A stretch of 64,000 nt of DNA. It comes from Brevibacillus laterosporus. GTDB lineage: Bacteria > Bacillota > Bacilli > Brevibacillales > Brevibacillaceae. Shown in pieces: positions 47,225 through 58,500 of this stretch. The position numbers and the translations under genes are program-made. The notes under the pieces are model-generated. The model saw nothing but the letters and a program-made list of their open reading frames with translations. It was not told where the DNA came from and made no database searches. Location of the stretch: positions 248,001 through 312,000 of the forward strand of contig NZ_JAUKFY010000002.1 of NCBI RefSeq assembly GCF_030489605.1, written 5' to 3'. Each line of letters begins with the position of its first letter. Positions within the stretch are counted from its first letter, which is position 1.

Positions 47225-49099
47225 ATGTGCGGGATAACAGGCTGGATCGATTGGGAACATAACTTAATGCATCAAAAACATATTTTACAAAAGATGTCTG
47301 ATTCTATTCGTCATCGGGGACCGGATGCTGAAGGATGTTGGATCACGGAACACGCAGCTTTAGCGCATCGGCGTTTAATAGTAATTGATCCTGAGGGCGG
47401 GGTTCAACCCTTTATCTATCACGAGTCTGAACCTTTATATGCTATGACTTATAATGGGGAGATATATAATTATCTTGAACTGCGCCGTGAATTAATTGAA
47501 CGAGGACATCGATTTAAAACCAATTCTGACACGGAAGTATTGCTTTATGCTTACATGGAATGGTCAGAAGATTGTGTCAAACATTTGAATGGTATTTTTG
47601 CCTTTGCTATTTGGGATCAGATGAAGCAAAGTCTGTTTTTAGCACGAGATCATGTAGGCGTCAAGCCCCTATTTTATTATCAACAAGGAAGCTCCATTTT
47701 ATTTGGTTCTGAAATAAAGGCAATTCTTGCTCACCCGGAAGTGAAACGCGAAGTTGATTTCCAAGGATTGGCTGAATTGATTGCTCTTGGAGGCATACGT
47801 ACGCCCGGCAATGGAATTTTTTCAAATATTTTCGAAGTAAAGCCTGCTCATTCCATAACCTTTACAAAGGAAAGGATAAGAGAGGCCCGATATTGGCAGC
47901 TCCAAAGTAAATTACATACTGAAACGGCAGAACAAACTGCTGAACATATCAGATACTTGCTAGAAGATACAGTTAAGCGCCAATTAATTGCTGATGTTCC
48001 GGTTGTATCCATGCTATCAGGTGGATTGGATTCAAGCGGCTTAGTTTCGATTGCGGGACGTCAATTTTTTGAGAAAGGTCAGCAGCTATCTACATACTCT
48101 GTTGACTTTGCAGGAAGTGATCAGGATTTTGTAGCGGATAGAGCTCGTCCTAGTTTAGATGCACCGTATGCAAAAATGCTGTCTGAGTATGTGGGAACGA
48201 AGCATCATTTTATTACGCTTACCTCTGAAGAATTGCTCGAAAATTTACTTATTCCCATGCGTATGCGTGATTTACCCGGCTATGGCGATATGGAAACATC
48301 CTTACACTTATTATGCAAAGAGATGAAGAAGGATGCTACGGTAGCTATTTCGGGTGAGTCGGCAGACGAAATATTTAGCGGGTATCCATGGTTCCACCAA
48401 GAAGAGTATTTGGATTCTCGTATGTATCCATGGCTGTTAAACACATGGGATAAATTTGCTTCTTTATTACAGCAGGATGTGATTGAGGGCATTCAACCAA
48501 ATCATTATGCAGCGATGAGATATGCTGAAGCGACGAAGGAAGTACCCCTGCTTGAAAATGAAACAATAACACAGATGCATCAACGCAAAATGTCGTATTT
48601 ATTCATCACTCGCTTTTTGGTCGGTTTGTTGGAGCGCAAAGATCGGGCAAGTATGTATGCGGGCTTTGAGGTCCGTGTTCCTTTTTGCGATTACCGTTTA
48701 GTGGAGTATGCATTTAATATTCCATTTGAGCTAAAGACCGTGGGTAACATCGAGAAAGGGATACTTCGTCAAGCCTTCCTAGGTTCTATACCAGAAGAAG
48801 TGCGACTTCGTAGAAAGAGTGCTTATCCATCGACCCAAGACCCAGTCTATTTCGCAGGTGTTCAGTCTATCTTTCAAGAGATGATGTCAGATCCGAATGC
48901 ACCTCTTCATGATTTATTGGATAAAAAGAAAGTGATGCATGTAGTAGATGGGAACTCCTCGCTGCTGCAGGGAAAAATGCACTCTAGTCAAGGACTGTTA
49001 CTCAAACTAATGGAGTACTTTATTCAGGTAAATATGTGGCTAAGCGAATATAAAATTGTGCTACAATCCGCTAACCGCAATCTGCATGGCTCAATGTAA
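47225..49099 (+). CDS. AsnB-type glutamine-dependent amidotransferase
   Basis: A 624-residue asparagine-synthetase-like enzyme. The N-terminal glutaminase has Cys2 exposed (MCGITGWIDWE), RHRGPDAEG, and NGEIYNYLELR; the ATP-PPase half has VSMLSGGLDSSGLVS near residue 265 and the ISGESADEIFSGYPWFHQEE region. The C-terminal KDRASMYAGFEVRVPFCDYRLVEYA and IPEEVRLRRKSAYPSTQDP are present. Inside a polyketide cluster such enzymes make amides of malonyl or chain carboxylates (OxyD type), or amidate a product. ATG 47225 follows AGAGGAG. It is probably a tailoring or starter enzyme rather than for asparagine. Confidence 0.85.
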   Translation: MCGITGWIDWEHNLMHQKHILQKMSDSIRHRGPDAEGCWITEHAALAHRRLIVIDPEGGVQPFIYHESEPLYAMTYNGEIYNYLELRRELIERGHRFKTNSDTEVLLYAYMEWSEDCVKHLNGIFAFAIWDQMKQSLFLARDHVGVKPLFYYQQGSSILFGSEIKAILAHPEVKREVDFQGLAELIALGGIRTPGNGIFSNIFEVKPAHSITFTKERIREARYWQLQSKLHTETAEQTAEHIRYLLEDTVKRQLIADVPVVSMLSGGLDSSGLVSIAGRQFFEKGQQLSTYSVDFAGSDQDFVADRARPSLDAPYAKMLSEYVGTKHHFITLTSEELLENLLIPMRMRDLPGYGDMETSLHLLCKEMKKDATVAISGESADEIFSGYPWFHQEEYLDSRMYPWLLNTWDKFASLLQQDVIEGIQPNHYAAMRYAEATKEVPLLENETITQMHQRKMSYLFITRFLVGLLERKDRASMYAGFEVRVPFCDYRLVEYAFNIPFELKTVGNIEKGILRQAFLGSIPEEVRLRRKSAYPSTQDPVYFAGVQSIFQEMMSDPNAPLHDLLDKKKVMHVVDGNSSLLQGKMHSSQGLLLKLMEYFIQVNMWLSEYKIVLQSANRNLHGSM

Positions 49100-49172
49100 G
49101 TATTGAGATACCAGCACAATATTGAGTATGTATGACTAATCTTTATTCCTTTCTACCTTGAGGTGTTTTCAG

Positions 49173-52100
49173 GTGAATCCATCGGTTGTATTTATGTATT
49201 CGGGTCAAGGCTCACAGTATTATCAAATGGGAAAAGCCTTATTTGAGCACAATAGTATTTTTAGATCGTACATGAATGAATTAGATGCGAAAGTGCGCGA
49301 GCTGATTGGCATATCGGTACAGAGTGAGTTGTATGGAATCAATAGGAAAATGACAGAGCCATTTACTCGTACGCTACATACGCATATTTGTATTTTTATG
49401 GTGGAATATGCCACTACGATGGTTTTGATAGAAAATGGAATTGTCCCAGATGCTGTTATTGGCGTTAGTATGGGGGAATTTGCAGCATCGGCAGCAGCAG
49501 GTGTATGTAGTGTGGATACAGCACTCAAATCTGTTGTGAAGCAGGCCCAATTACTAGAAAAACATTGTGATGAAGGGGCGATGTTAGCTATTCTGGATCG
49601 TCCGTCCCTTTTTTTGTCTGATTCGGTGTTATATGAGAATAGCGAAATGGTTTCTATTCATAACGAGAATCATTTTATTGTATCAGGTAGAAAAGAACAT
49701 ATGGCGATGATAGAACAGCATGCGAAGAAAAATGGAATCATGCATAGCAAATTACCGGTTACGCATGGGTTTCATTCTTCTAGCATTGATCCTGCATCAG
49801 ATGAATACGTTGCTTTTTTACAAAAGCAACTTTTTCTTGATCCTAAAATCCCTTATATATCGAGTGTGTCCGGCAGATTGCTCAGAGAATGGGACACGGA
49901 TTATTTTTGGCAGGTGATTCGAAAGCCCATTCAATTTACAGAGGGGATCACCTTCTTACAAGAAGACGATGACGATCGAATTTATATAGATGCAGGTCCT
50001 TCAGGAACGCTGTTTACTTTGTGTAAATCGATGTCCAATCTAAAAAAGAATCAAATGGTGCTACCCATTATCACACCATATAAAACGGAGCTGCAAAATT
50101 TGGATTACATCTTAACGAATTACGCTCGCAAAAGTAGGATTACAGTAAAAAAGGAGAATAAAAGTATGCTTGCTTTTGTATTTCCTGGACAAGGATCGCA
50201 AAAAAAAGGAATGGGAGGAGATTTATTTGATCAGTACCCTGAAATCACGCGTCAGGCTGATTCAATTTTAGGATACTCCATTAAAGAATTGTGCCTAGAA
50301 GACCCATTCGGAAGATTGCAACAGACCGAGTACACACAGCCTGCGCTGTATACGGTAAACGCATTGATGTATTTGAATACTGTTAACGAAACAGGGAGAA
50401 ATCCAGATATCCTAGCAGGGCACAGTTTAGGTGAATATAATGCGTTGTTTGCAGCAGGGGCTTTTGATTTTGTAACCGGATTAAAACTGGTGAAAAAAAG
50501 AGGGGAAGTAATGAGTCAAGCTGTTGGAGGGGGCATGGCAGCAGTTATAGGAATAGATGAGAAGCAGATGAAGCATATCTTGCTTCAAAATCAATTAGAT
50601 AGCATTGATATTGCGAATTTTAATTCCCCTCGGCAGTTGGTCATTTCCGGACTACAATCAGATATTGCTCGGGCCAAGCTGGTGTTTGAAACGATTGAAG
50701 GCACCGCGTATATTCCGTTACGAGTAAGTGGAGCATTTCATTCAAGATATATGAGGGAGGCAAGAGAGCAGTTTAAGAATTATATGGATTCATTCGCGCT
50801 TTCTGAATGTACCATCCCTGTACTGTCAAACGTCAACGCAAGATTCTATCAAAAAAACGAGATGAAAATAAATTTGGTCAGACAAATAACTGAGTCAGTC
50901 CGCTGGTGTGAGACAGTGCAAGTGTTAATGGGATTTGAAGGAATTGAAATCAAAGAAATTGGACCAGGAAACGTGTTAACAGGACTGATGCGAAAAATAA
51001 CAGCAGAAGCAACCCCCATCTACTTACCTATTGAAGCGAAGCATCAGCCTATAAATTCTGCTATTTTTCAGCAATCCAATAGCGATAGCGATGAAAAGCA
51101 CTTCATTCAACAACCAAACGGTAAACGAATTACAGCTATCGGATGCAAGCAATTTATGCAGGATTATCACTTGAAATACCCCTATGTAGCTGGCGGTATG
51201 TATATGGGGATCTCTTCCAAAGATGTGGTGGTGAAGCTGGGGAAGGCTGGGATGATGGGCTTTTTCGGTACTGGAGGTTTACAGCTGGCTCAAATCGAGG
51301 AATCGATTCAATACATTCAAAAGGAGCTAACTAGCGGACAAGCGTATGGAATGAACCTACTTCACACTCCAGATCAACAAGAAAGGGAAGATCAACTGGT
51401 TGAGTTGTATATTCGGCATGGCATCAACGTCATAGAAGCATCTGCTTACATGAGCATAACTCCAGCATTACTAAAATATCGTGCGCATGGAGTCAAAAGG
51501 CTCCCGGATGGAACTGTAATGAGCACGAATCGAATCATAGGCAAGGTATCAAGAGCAGAGGTGGCTGAACTATTTTTACGTCCTGCCCCAGAGTACTTAG
51601 TCGAGAAAATGGTTAGGGAAAATCAAATTACCAGAGAACAAGCTCAATTGCTCAGTAAAATCCCTATGGCGGATGACTTGTGTATCGCAGCTGACTCAGG
51701 GGGACCTACCGATGGAGCAGTAGCATACGTTTTATTGCCAGCTATGATACAGCTACGTGATGAGATGATGAGAAAATATAAGTACTCTAAGAAAATTAGA
51801 ATTGGCGCAGCAGGAGGAATTGGTACTCCTGAGGCTGCTGCGGCAGCTTTTATTCTAGGAGCGGATTTTATCTTAACGGGTTCTATTAATCAATGTACCG
51901 TAGAAGCAGGAACAAGTGAGGCTGTTAAAGACTTGCTACAGCAGGTACACATTCAAGATACCGCTTATGCACCGGCAAAAGAGCGGTTTGAAATAGGAGC
52001 TAAAGCTCAGGTTGTAAAAAAGGGAGTGTTTTTTCCTGCTAGAGCAAGTAGGCTGTTTGAATTATATTCTCGATATCAATCGCTTGACGAGATGAATGAA

Positions 52101-52466
52101 AAAGATAAAAAACTTATTCAGGTTAAATACCTGAAACGTAGTTTTGAAGAGGTTTATGAGGAATGCAAGCAGAACGCCTCCCCAGTTGAAATAGATAAAG
52201 CAGAAAAAAATCAGAAGTATAAAATGGCTATGATTTTTAAGTGGTATCTGGCTCATTCTTTTCATGTAGCAATAGATGGCATTTTGGAACAACAAGCAGA
52301 TTACCAGATTTATTGTGGGCCAGCGTTAGGAGCGTTTAATGACTGGGTAAGGGGAACAAGTTTGGAGAGCTGGAAAAATCGTCATGTAGATGAGATCGGT
52401 GTAAAAATAATGGAAGAAACTGTTAAAGTTTTGAATGGGAAATTTCAAAATCTTGTGATGTGCTAG
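49173..52466 (+). CDS. Trans-acting AT-AT-enoylreductase protein
   Basis: A 1097-residue protein with three domains in a row. AT1 (residues 1-320) has GQGSQYYQMGK and active Ser99 in GVSMGE; its sequence suits a proofreading acyl hydrolase or second AT. AT2 (residues 332-640) has PGQGSQKKGMGG and Ser418 in GHSLGEYNALFAAGAF, the malonyl-CoA loading AT. The FMN enoylreductase (residues 651-1097) is the PfaD/PksE type (YVAGGMYMGISSKDVVVKLGKAGMMGFFGTGG; IGAAGGIGTPEAAAAAFILGADFILTGSINQCTVEAG). The start is GTG 49173, eight bases after AGGTG. It supplies malonyl units and double-bond reduction to the AT-less PKS proteins. Confidence 0.9.
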   Translation: MNPSVVFMYSGQGSQYYQMGKALFEHNSIFRSYMNELDAKVRELIGISVQSELYGINRKMTEPFTRTLHTHICIFMVEYATTMVLIENGIVPDAVIGVSMGEFAASAAAGVCSVDTALKSVVKQAQLLEKHCDEGAMLAILDRPSLFLSDSVLYENSEMVSIHNENHFIVSGRKEHMAMIEQHAKKNGIMHSKLPVTHGFHSSSIDPASDEYVAFLQKQLFLDPKIPYISSVSGRLLREWDTDYFWQVIRKPIQFTEGITFLQEDDDDRIYIDAGPSGTLFTLCKSMSNLKKNQMVLPIITPYKTELQNLDYILTNYARKSRITVKKENKSMLAFVFPGQGSQKKGMGGDLFDQYPEITRQADSILGYSIKELCLEDPFGRLQQTEYTQPALYTVNALMYLNTVNETGRNPDILAGHSLGEYNALFAAGAFDFVTGLKLVKKRGEVMSQAVGGGMAAVIGIDEKQMKHILLQNQLDSIDIANFNSPRQLVISGLQSDIARAKLVFETIEGTAYIPLRVSGAFHSRYMREAREQFKNYMDSFALSECTIPVLSNVNARFYQKNEMKINLVRQITESVRWCETVQVLMGFEGIEIKEIGPGNVLTGLMRKITAEATPIYLPIEAKHQPINSAIFQQSNSDSDEKHFIQQPNGKRITAIGCKQFMQDYHLKYPYVAGGMYMGISSKDVVVKLGKAGMMGFFGTGGLQLAQIEESIQYIQKELTSGQAYGMNLLHTPDQQEREDQLVELYIRHGINVIEASAYMSITPALLKYRAHGVKRLPDGTVMSTNRIIGKVSRAEVAELFLRPAPEYLVEKMVRENQITREQAQLLSKIPMADDLCIAADSGGPTDGAVAYVLLPAMIQLRDEMMRKYKYSKKIRIGAAGGIGTPEAAAAAFILGADFILTGSINQCTVEAGTSEAVKDLLQQVHIQDTAYAPAKERFEIGAKAQVVKKGVFFPARASRLFELYSRYQSLDEMNEKDKKLIQVKYLKRSFEEVYEECKQNASPVEIDKAEKNQKYKMAMIFKWYLAHSFHVAIDGILEQQADYQIYCGPALGAFNDWVRGTSLESWKNRHVDEIGVKIMEETVKVLNGKFQNLVMC

Positions 52467-52505
52467 TCTGATTGGAAAATTCATTACTGAAACGAGGTAT
52501 ATTTC

Positions 52506-55500
52506 ATGTTATCCACCTTACATCATTATTCTCATGGGTATTTGGCAATTCCAGTGCTTTTATCGTGCAAAAAACGAGGTTTATTTGATCTTTTGCAAAA
52601 GAGCCAGCCTACTCCGTTTAGTCAGCTTGTACATGAGCTGCACGCTAATAGTGGCCACTTACGCAGTGCTCTTCAGTTATTAGAATCTCTACAAATCCTA
52701 TATCGAGATAATAAGGATACGTATGCTTTACTGGCCGGATGGGATGTAGTAGAAACAATTCCGGAAGATGTTATGGAGCTTTTCGAGTTTCCGATGAAGG
52801 AATACTTCAAAAAATCCCAGAGAAAATATCGATTGCAAAAATGGATTGAGCTGTCCGGTCAACAATGGAATGTCGACAACGTGATGTATTCACATTTTTT
52901 AGACGGGATCATTTTGATTCCTTTGTTATGCTCGTTGAATGAACAAGGATTCATTTTCCGGGATTCTCCTCAGCAAAATGAACTGTTGCTTCAAAACCTA
53001 TCTGGTATCGCTAAGCAAGAAATTACGCAGTTATTTCTGCAAAAGAATTGGCTGGATCAAACAAGAAAGAACGGGGTTTTAACGGAAAATGGCAAGTGTA
53101 TGCTAGACACGATTTTGAATACGGCATCCATTCAGTCCTATCGTTCCATAATAAAAAATATAGATCAACTATTATTTGGTGATTGCCAAGCTATTGTTGC
53201 TAGTATGAACCAAGCGTATGAGACATATATGGAACGTATGCTAGAGATGCTAGAGTGCGGCACTCAGCAAGAGGAGTATTTTCATGATTTAGAGCAGATA
53301 ATCATTTCTATTTTTAATAGAGAACCGATAGAGGAGCAGCCGAAATATATAGCTAATATGGGATGTGGCAATGGATTGCTTCTAAAAAAAATATACGAGA
53401 CGATCAAAATGAAGTCGCGAAGAGGCAAGAGGTTCGATGAATGTCCCTTGACGTTGATTGGAATTGACAACAAGGAAGAATCTCTAGCAAAAACCGCTAT
53501 CACTTTAAAGGATATCAACCATGTTTTGCTTAAAGGGACGCTTGATAATCTAAATGAGCTGATGACTGACTTGCGAAAAGAAGGAATTAGTGACACAGAA
53601 CATATTTTACATGTTCACTCATTTTTTAATCACGATCGACCTTTCATCGTATCAGCAGAAACAGATGAAGCAGGTTATCAGGCTGCAAGCTTCACAAAGT
53701 CAATTTTTGTAGATCAATATGGACGTGAATGTTCTTCTGCATTAGGAATGAAAAAACTGCACGAACACCTGCAACTTTGGTCACATCTAGTTAATAAGCA
53801 TGGCGTGATCCTTTTAGAAGCGCATAGTTTGGAACCGAAAACGATTAGTCCATATATAGATAAAGGTGAAGGCTTACATTTTGATGCGATTCATAGATTC
53901 TCGCACAGACTGTTAGTAGAAGCAGATACTTTTATGTTGACTGCCGCTGAAGTAGGATTGTTTCCTCATAAACAATATTTCCATAAATATCCAAAAGACG
54001 TGCCTTTTTCACGCATTACGTTACATTCGTTTGAGCAGAGAGAATATCGGATTAGGATGGCACATGAGGATGATATTTCAGAATTAAGGCAGCTTGAGCT
54101 GCAATGCTGGGGGGAGGAACTAGCGGCTCCTGCTGAAAGGATTCTACACAGAATAAGGAAATATCCACAAGGGCAGCTAGTCCTTGAAGTAGATAATCGA
54201 GTAGTCGGTGTTATTTATTCACAAAAAATTAGAGATATCAACGATATAAAGGCATTTCAAAGCAATACTGTTGAACAGATTCACCATCCTGAAGGGACAA
54301 TTATACAACTGCTAGCTATCAATATCCTGCCCGAGATGCAGGATCGCAAGCTGGGAGATCAGCTTTTAGAATTTATGCTTCAGCGTTGCAGTTTGATAAG
54401 CGGAGTTAGGAGTGTCGTTGGGATAACAAGGTGCAAGGATTATCAGCGATATTCTAAGATCGCTAAGGACAAATATATCACTCTTCGAAATAAAAATAAT
54501 AAATTAGTCGATAAAACATTGCGATTTCACGAAATGCATGGAGCAAGGATTAAGGAATTAATTCCCAACTATCGTCCATTAGACGATGCCAATCTTGGCT
54601 ATGGGGTACTTGTTGAATACGACATGTTAAATCGGGGAAATGATGAGCCTCCTGCTATAGAACGAAATCAAGAATGTCATGAGAAGAATAGTCATTCTTT
54701 TCAAACGGAGAGCACGGATCGTTCTGAGACTATTACAGCTTTCGTGCTAGATTGTATAGGTTCTCTTTTGAATGAAGAGAGAAAGGATGTTCTAGCTTAT
54801 GTAGATCGTCCTCTTATGGAGCTTGGCTTGGATTCAGGAGATTTGCTGGAATTAAACGATCAGCTAGGTACGAGGTTTCTACTCGAACTCGAAACAACAT
54901 TCTTTTTTACATACAATACCGCTAGAAAAATCATTTCGTATCTCATAGAAAATGCAAATGAAATAGCGCAGGCATCTGCAGCAGAAGAATCTGTTTTAAA
55001 AAATGAGGCAGTTTCAAGGGGTCATTCTGATGAAGAAAAGGATGACATTGCAATTATAGGCGCGGCTTGTCGTCTTCCTGGAGGGGTGAGCAATCTCGAT
55101 GAATTGTGGAAATTATTAATCAACAATCGTTGTGCTGTTAGACAGTTGCCCGAACAAAGATGGGCTTGGCCCGATACGATTCATCCTGCTGCGGAGCATA
55201 AGGGAATTGACCAAGGTGGATTTTTGGATGATATTGCTGAATTTGATCCGCTGTTTTTTAGAATTTCCCCTTCAGAGGCGGAGATTTTGGACCCTCAGCA
55301 ACGTTTACTTATGGAATTAAGCTGGGAGTGTATAGAAGGGGCTAATTATTCTGCAAGTGCAATCTCAGGTAGTAATACAGGTGTATTTATAGGAGCAAGC
55401 GGCTCCGATTATAGCAAGCTTATAGATCGCTGCAGCGATGAGGTTCAAGCTAAGTATGGAATAGCTACATCCATGGCGATTCTGTCTAATCGAATCTCTT

Positions 55501-58500
55501 ATTTTTATAATCTTCATGGTCCTAGTGTTCAAATCGATACAGCTTGCTCCAGTTCTTTGGTTGCCGTTCACCAAGCCGTTACATCTCTACAAACCGGAGA
55601 GTGCGAGCAGGCTTTAGTAGGCGGGGTCCATCTGATGTGTCATCCTGCTAACAGCATTGCTTATTATAAAGCTGGAATGCTGTCCACAGATGGAAAATGT
55701 AAAACGTTCGATAAATCTGCAAATGGCTATGTTCGCGGGGAAGGTGGAGTGGTACTACTGTTAAAGCCTGTGAAACAGGCAAAGCGCGATGGCGACTCTG
55801 TCCTCGGTGTCATAAAAGGAACAGCTATTAATCATGGAGGACAGGCAAACGGAATAACTGTGCCCAATCCAGCAAAGCAAGCTGCTTTAATCAAGAAGGC
55901 CTTCCGATCAGCCAATATTGCCCCAGAGTCTGTAGGCTATATTGAAGCACATGGGACAGGCACTCCATTAGGTGATCCGATTGAATTTGCAGCCTTGAAG
56001 GACGCGTTTTTAGAACTTTCACAACGAAATGACAACAGAAGTGAACCCTATTGTGGGTTAGGCTCGATTAAAACAAATATCGGACATCTGGAAGCTGCCG
56101 CCGGGTTGGCAGGCTTAGTTAAGGTTTTAGTCAGTTTACGCCATCGTATGATACCGGCATCGTTGCATTTTCAGGAGTTAAACCCGCACATTCCTATTGA
56201 GAACTCCCCATTTTATATTGTAACGAGTAATCAAGAGTGGAGGCCGCCTTATAGAGGAGGCTTGCGCAGAGCGGGAATTAGCAGTTTTGGCTCGGGTGGT
56301 TCAAATGCTCATATTGTGATTGAGGAATATCAGTCCATCCATAGGGTAGATACGAAAAGGGCTGCCAGTAATAACAATCCTGTCATGATCGTGCTGTCGG
56401 CTAGGAATGAAAATCGTTTACAGGAGCAAGTGAAGCAATTATTACACGAAATTAAAGAGCAAAACCTCACAGATGTTCATCTCAAAGATATGGCCTATAC
56501 CCTTCATGTTGCAAGAGAAGCAATGGAAGAGAGATTTGCTACCGTCATATGCGATATTGATGAATTAGAAAAATCATTAATCGATTACCTTGATGGGAAA
56601 GGAACACTGAAAAACAATTATCAGGGGAATGTGAATAAGAATAATTCGATTTCCAGTTTATCGATTGGAAATGAAGAGAAGCATGAGATGGTTAATCACT
56701 TTATTGGTAACAATGATTTGCATCAATTGGCTTATTTATGGGTGTCCGGGCTAGACATTGATTGGAAGGCGCTGTACAAATCCGAGGAAGATCATCGAAA
56801 AATGTCACTACCAACATATCCGTTTGCAAGAGAGCGTTATTGGATATCAGAGATAGATTCTAGTTACGGCATTAGCCAGACAGAAAAAATATCAGCGGAT
56901 ACACGAAATATGCTTCATCCGCTGTTGCAGCAAAATACATCTAATTTATCAACGATTCGCTTTTGTTCCACGTTTACAGGCAAGGAATTTTTTCTAAAGG
57001 ATCATGTAGTAGGTGGCTGCAAGGTTTTACCTGGCGTTGCTCATTTGGAAATGGCGCGCAAGGCTATGGAGCAAGCTCTGGAAAAAAAGCATGATCAGGT
57101 GATTGAACTTCATAACGTGATTTGGAAAAAGCCCCTCCTCCTAGAGAAACAAGCGAAGCAAGTGCAGATTCGCGTTTTTTCAGGAGTACAAGGTGAGATA
57201 AATTATGAGATTTACAGCGAGGAAATACCAAAAGGTGGAAAGTTTAATGTGTTTAGCTCAGGCTATGCAGTATGCAGGGCACAAAAGGAAGCATTAGTCT
57301 TGGATATCTCCGGCATACTCTCCGCATGTAAGCAGCATGTGCTGACAGCTAGAGAATGTTACCAAGCTTTTCAGCAGGTGGGGATTACTTACGGCAGAAG
57401 CCATCAGGGAATACAGCGTGTGCATATAGGAGAGGATCAGGTATTGGCCGAGCTAGTCTTGCCTGCTTGCATAGAACCTACCCAAGAACAATTTGTCCTG
57501 CATCCTAGTTTAATGGATGCTGCTTTACAGGCATCCCTTGTATTTCAGATGCGATTAAAGAATAGCTGCAACGCGTCCGTACAGCCATCATTACCTTTTG
57601 CTTTGGAAAAGCTCGAAATCGTTCGCCCGTGCACATCCAAAATGTGGGCTCATGTACGGCATAGCGAAGATTATATCAGTGGAAATGAGACACAGAAGTA
57701 TGATATCGACCTTTGTGACGACACTGGAAACGTTTGTGTCCGAATGTTTGGGTTTTCGTCAAGGGTATTAGAGGGGAATATTGCAACCGGTGGCTCTACT
57801 GATTCTACACCGAGAGAAACTATAATGACCTCGCCATTTGAAACTGTGATGATATCCCCGATTTGGGAAGCAATCCGTCATGAAGAAGGACAAAAGCTTC
57901 CTGCTCTCAATGACAACCTCGTCATAGTTGGAGGCACTGAAACCATCTGGAACGAAATCGGAAAGCAATACCCGCATGCGCGTGTGCTATCCATTCATCA
58001 TGATGATTCAGTTGAGGAAATGGTCCAGAAATTAAGCGAGCTCAACCCGATCGACCATATGCTATGGATTGCACCGGAGGAGCAGCTGCCATCCCTAACA
58101 GACGACAGCATCATCGAGGGACAGGAAAAAGGGGTGATTTATCTCTTTAAAATCATCAAAAGCTTGCTAGCCCTAGGGTACGATAGCAGGGAAATAGGCT
58201 GGACGGTAATTACCCAAAAAGCTCAGCCTCTTCATAAATACGATGAGGTAAACCCAACCCATGCCAGTATTCACGGCTTAATGGGGACGCTGGCCAAGGA
58301 ATATAGCCATTGGAAAATCCGAGTGATCGACCTAGAATTCCTAGCGATCTGGCCCATGCAGGAGCTGTTTACCCTGCCAAGTGATGCAGACGGGAACCCT
58401 TACGTTTACCGGGAACAGCAATGGCATCAGCAGGAGCTGGTTCCTGTCCGTTATAACAAGCAGGAGGAAACGCTGTATAAAACCGGTGGCGTGTATGTCG

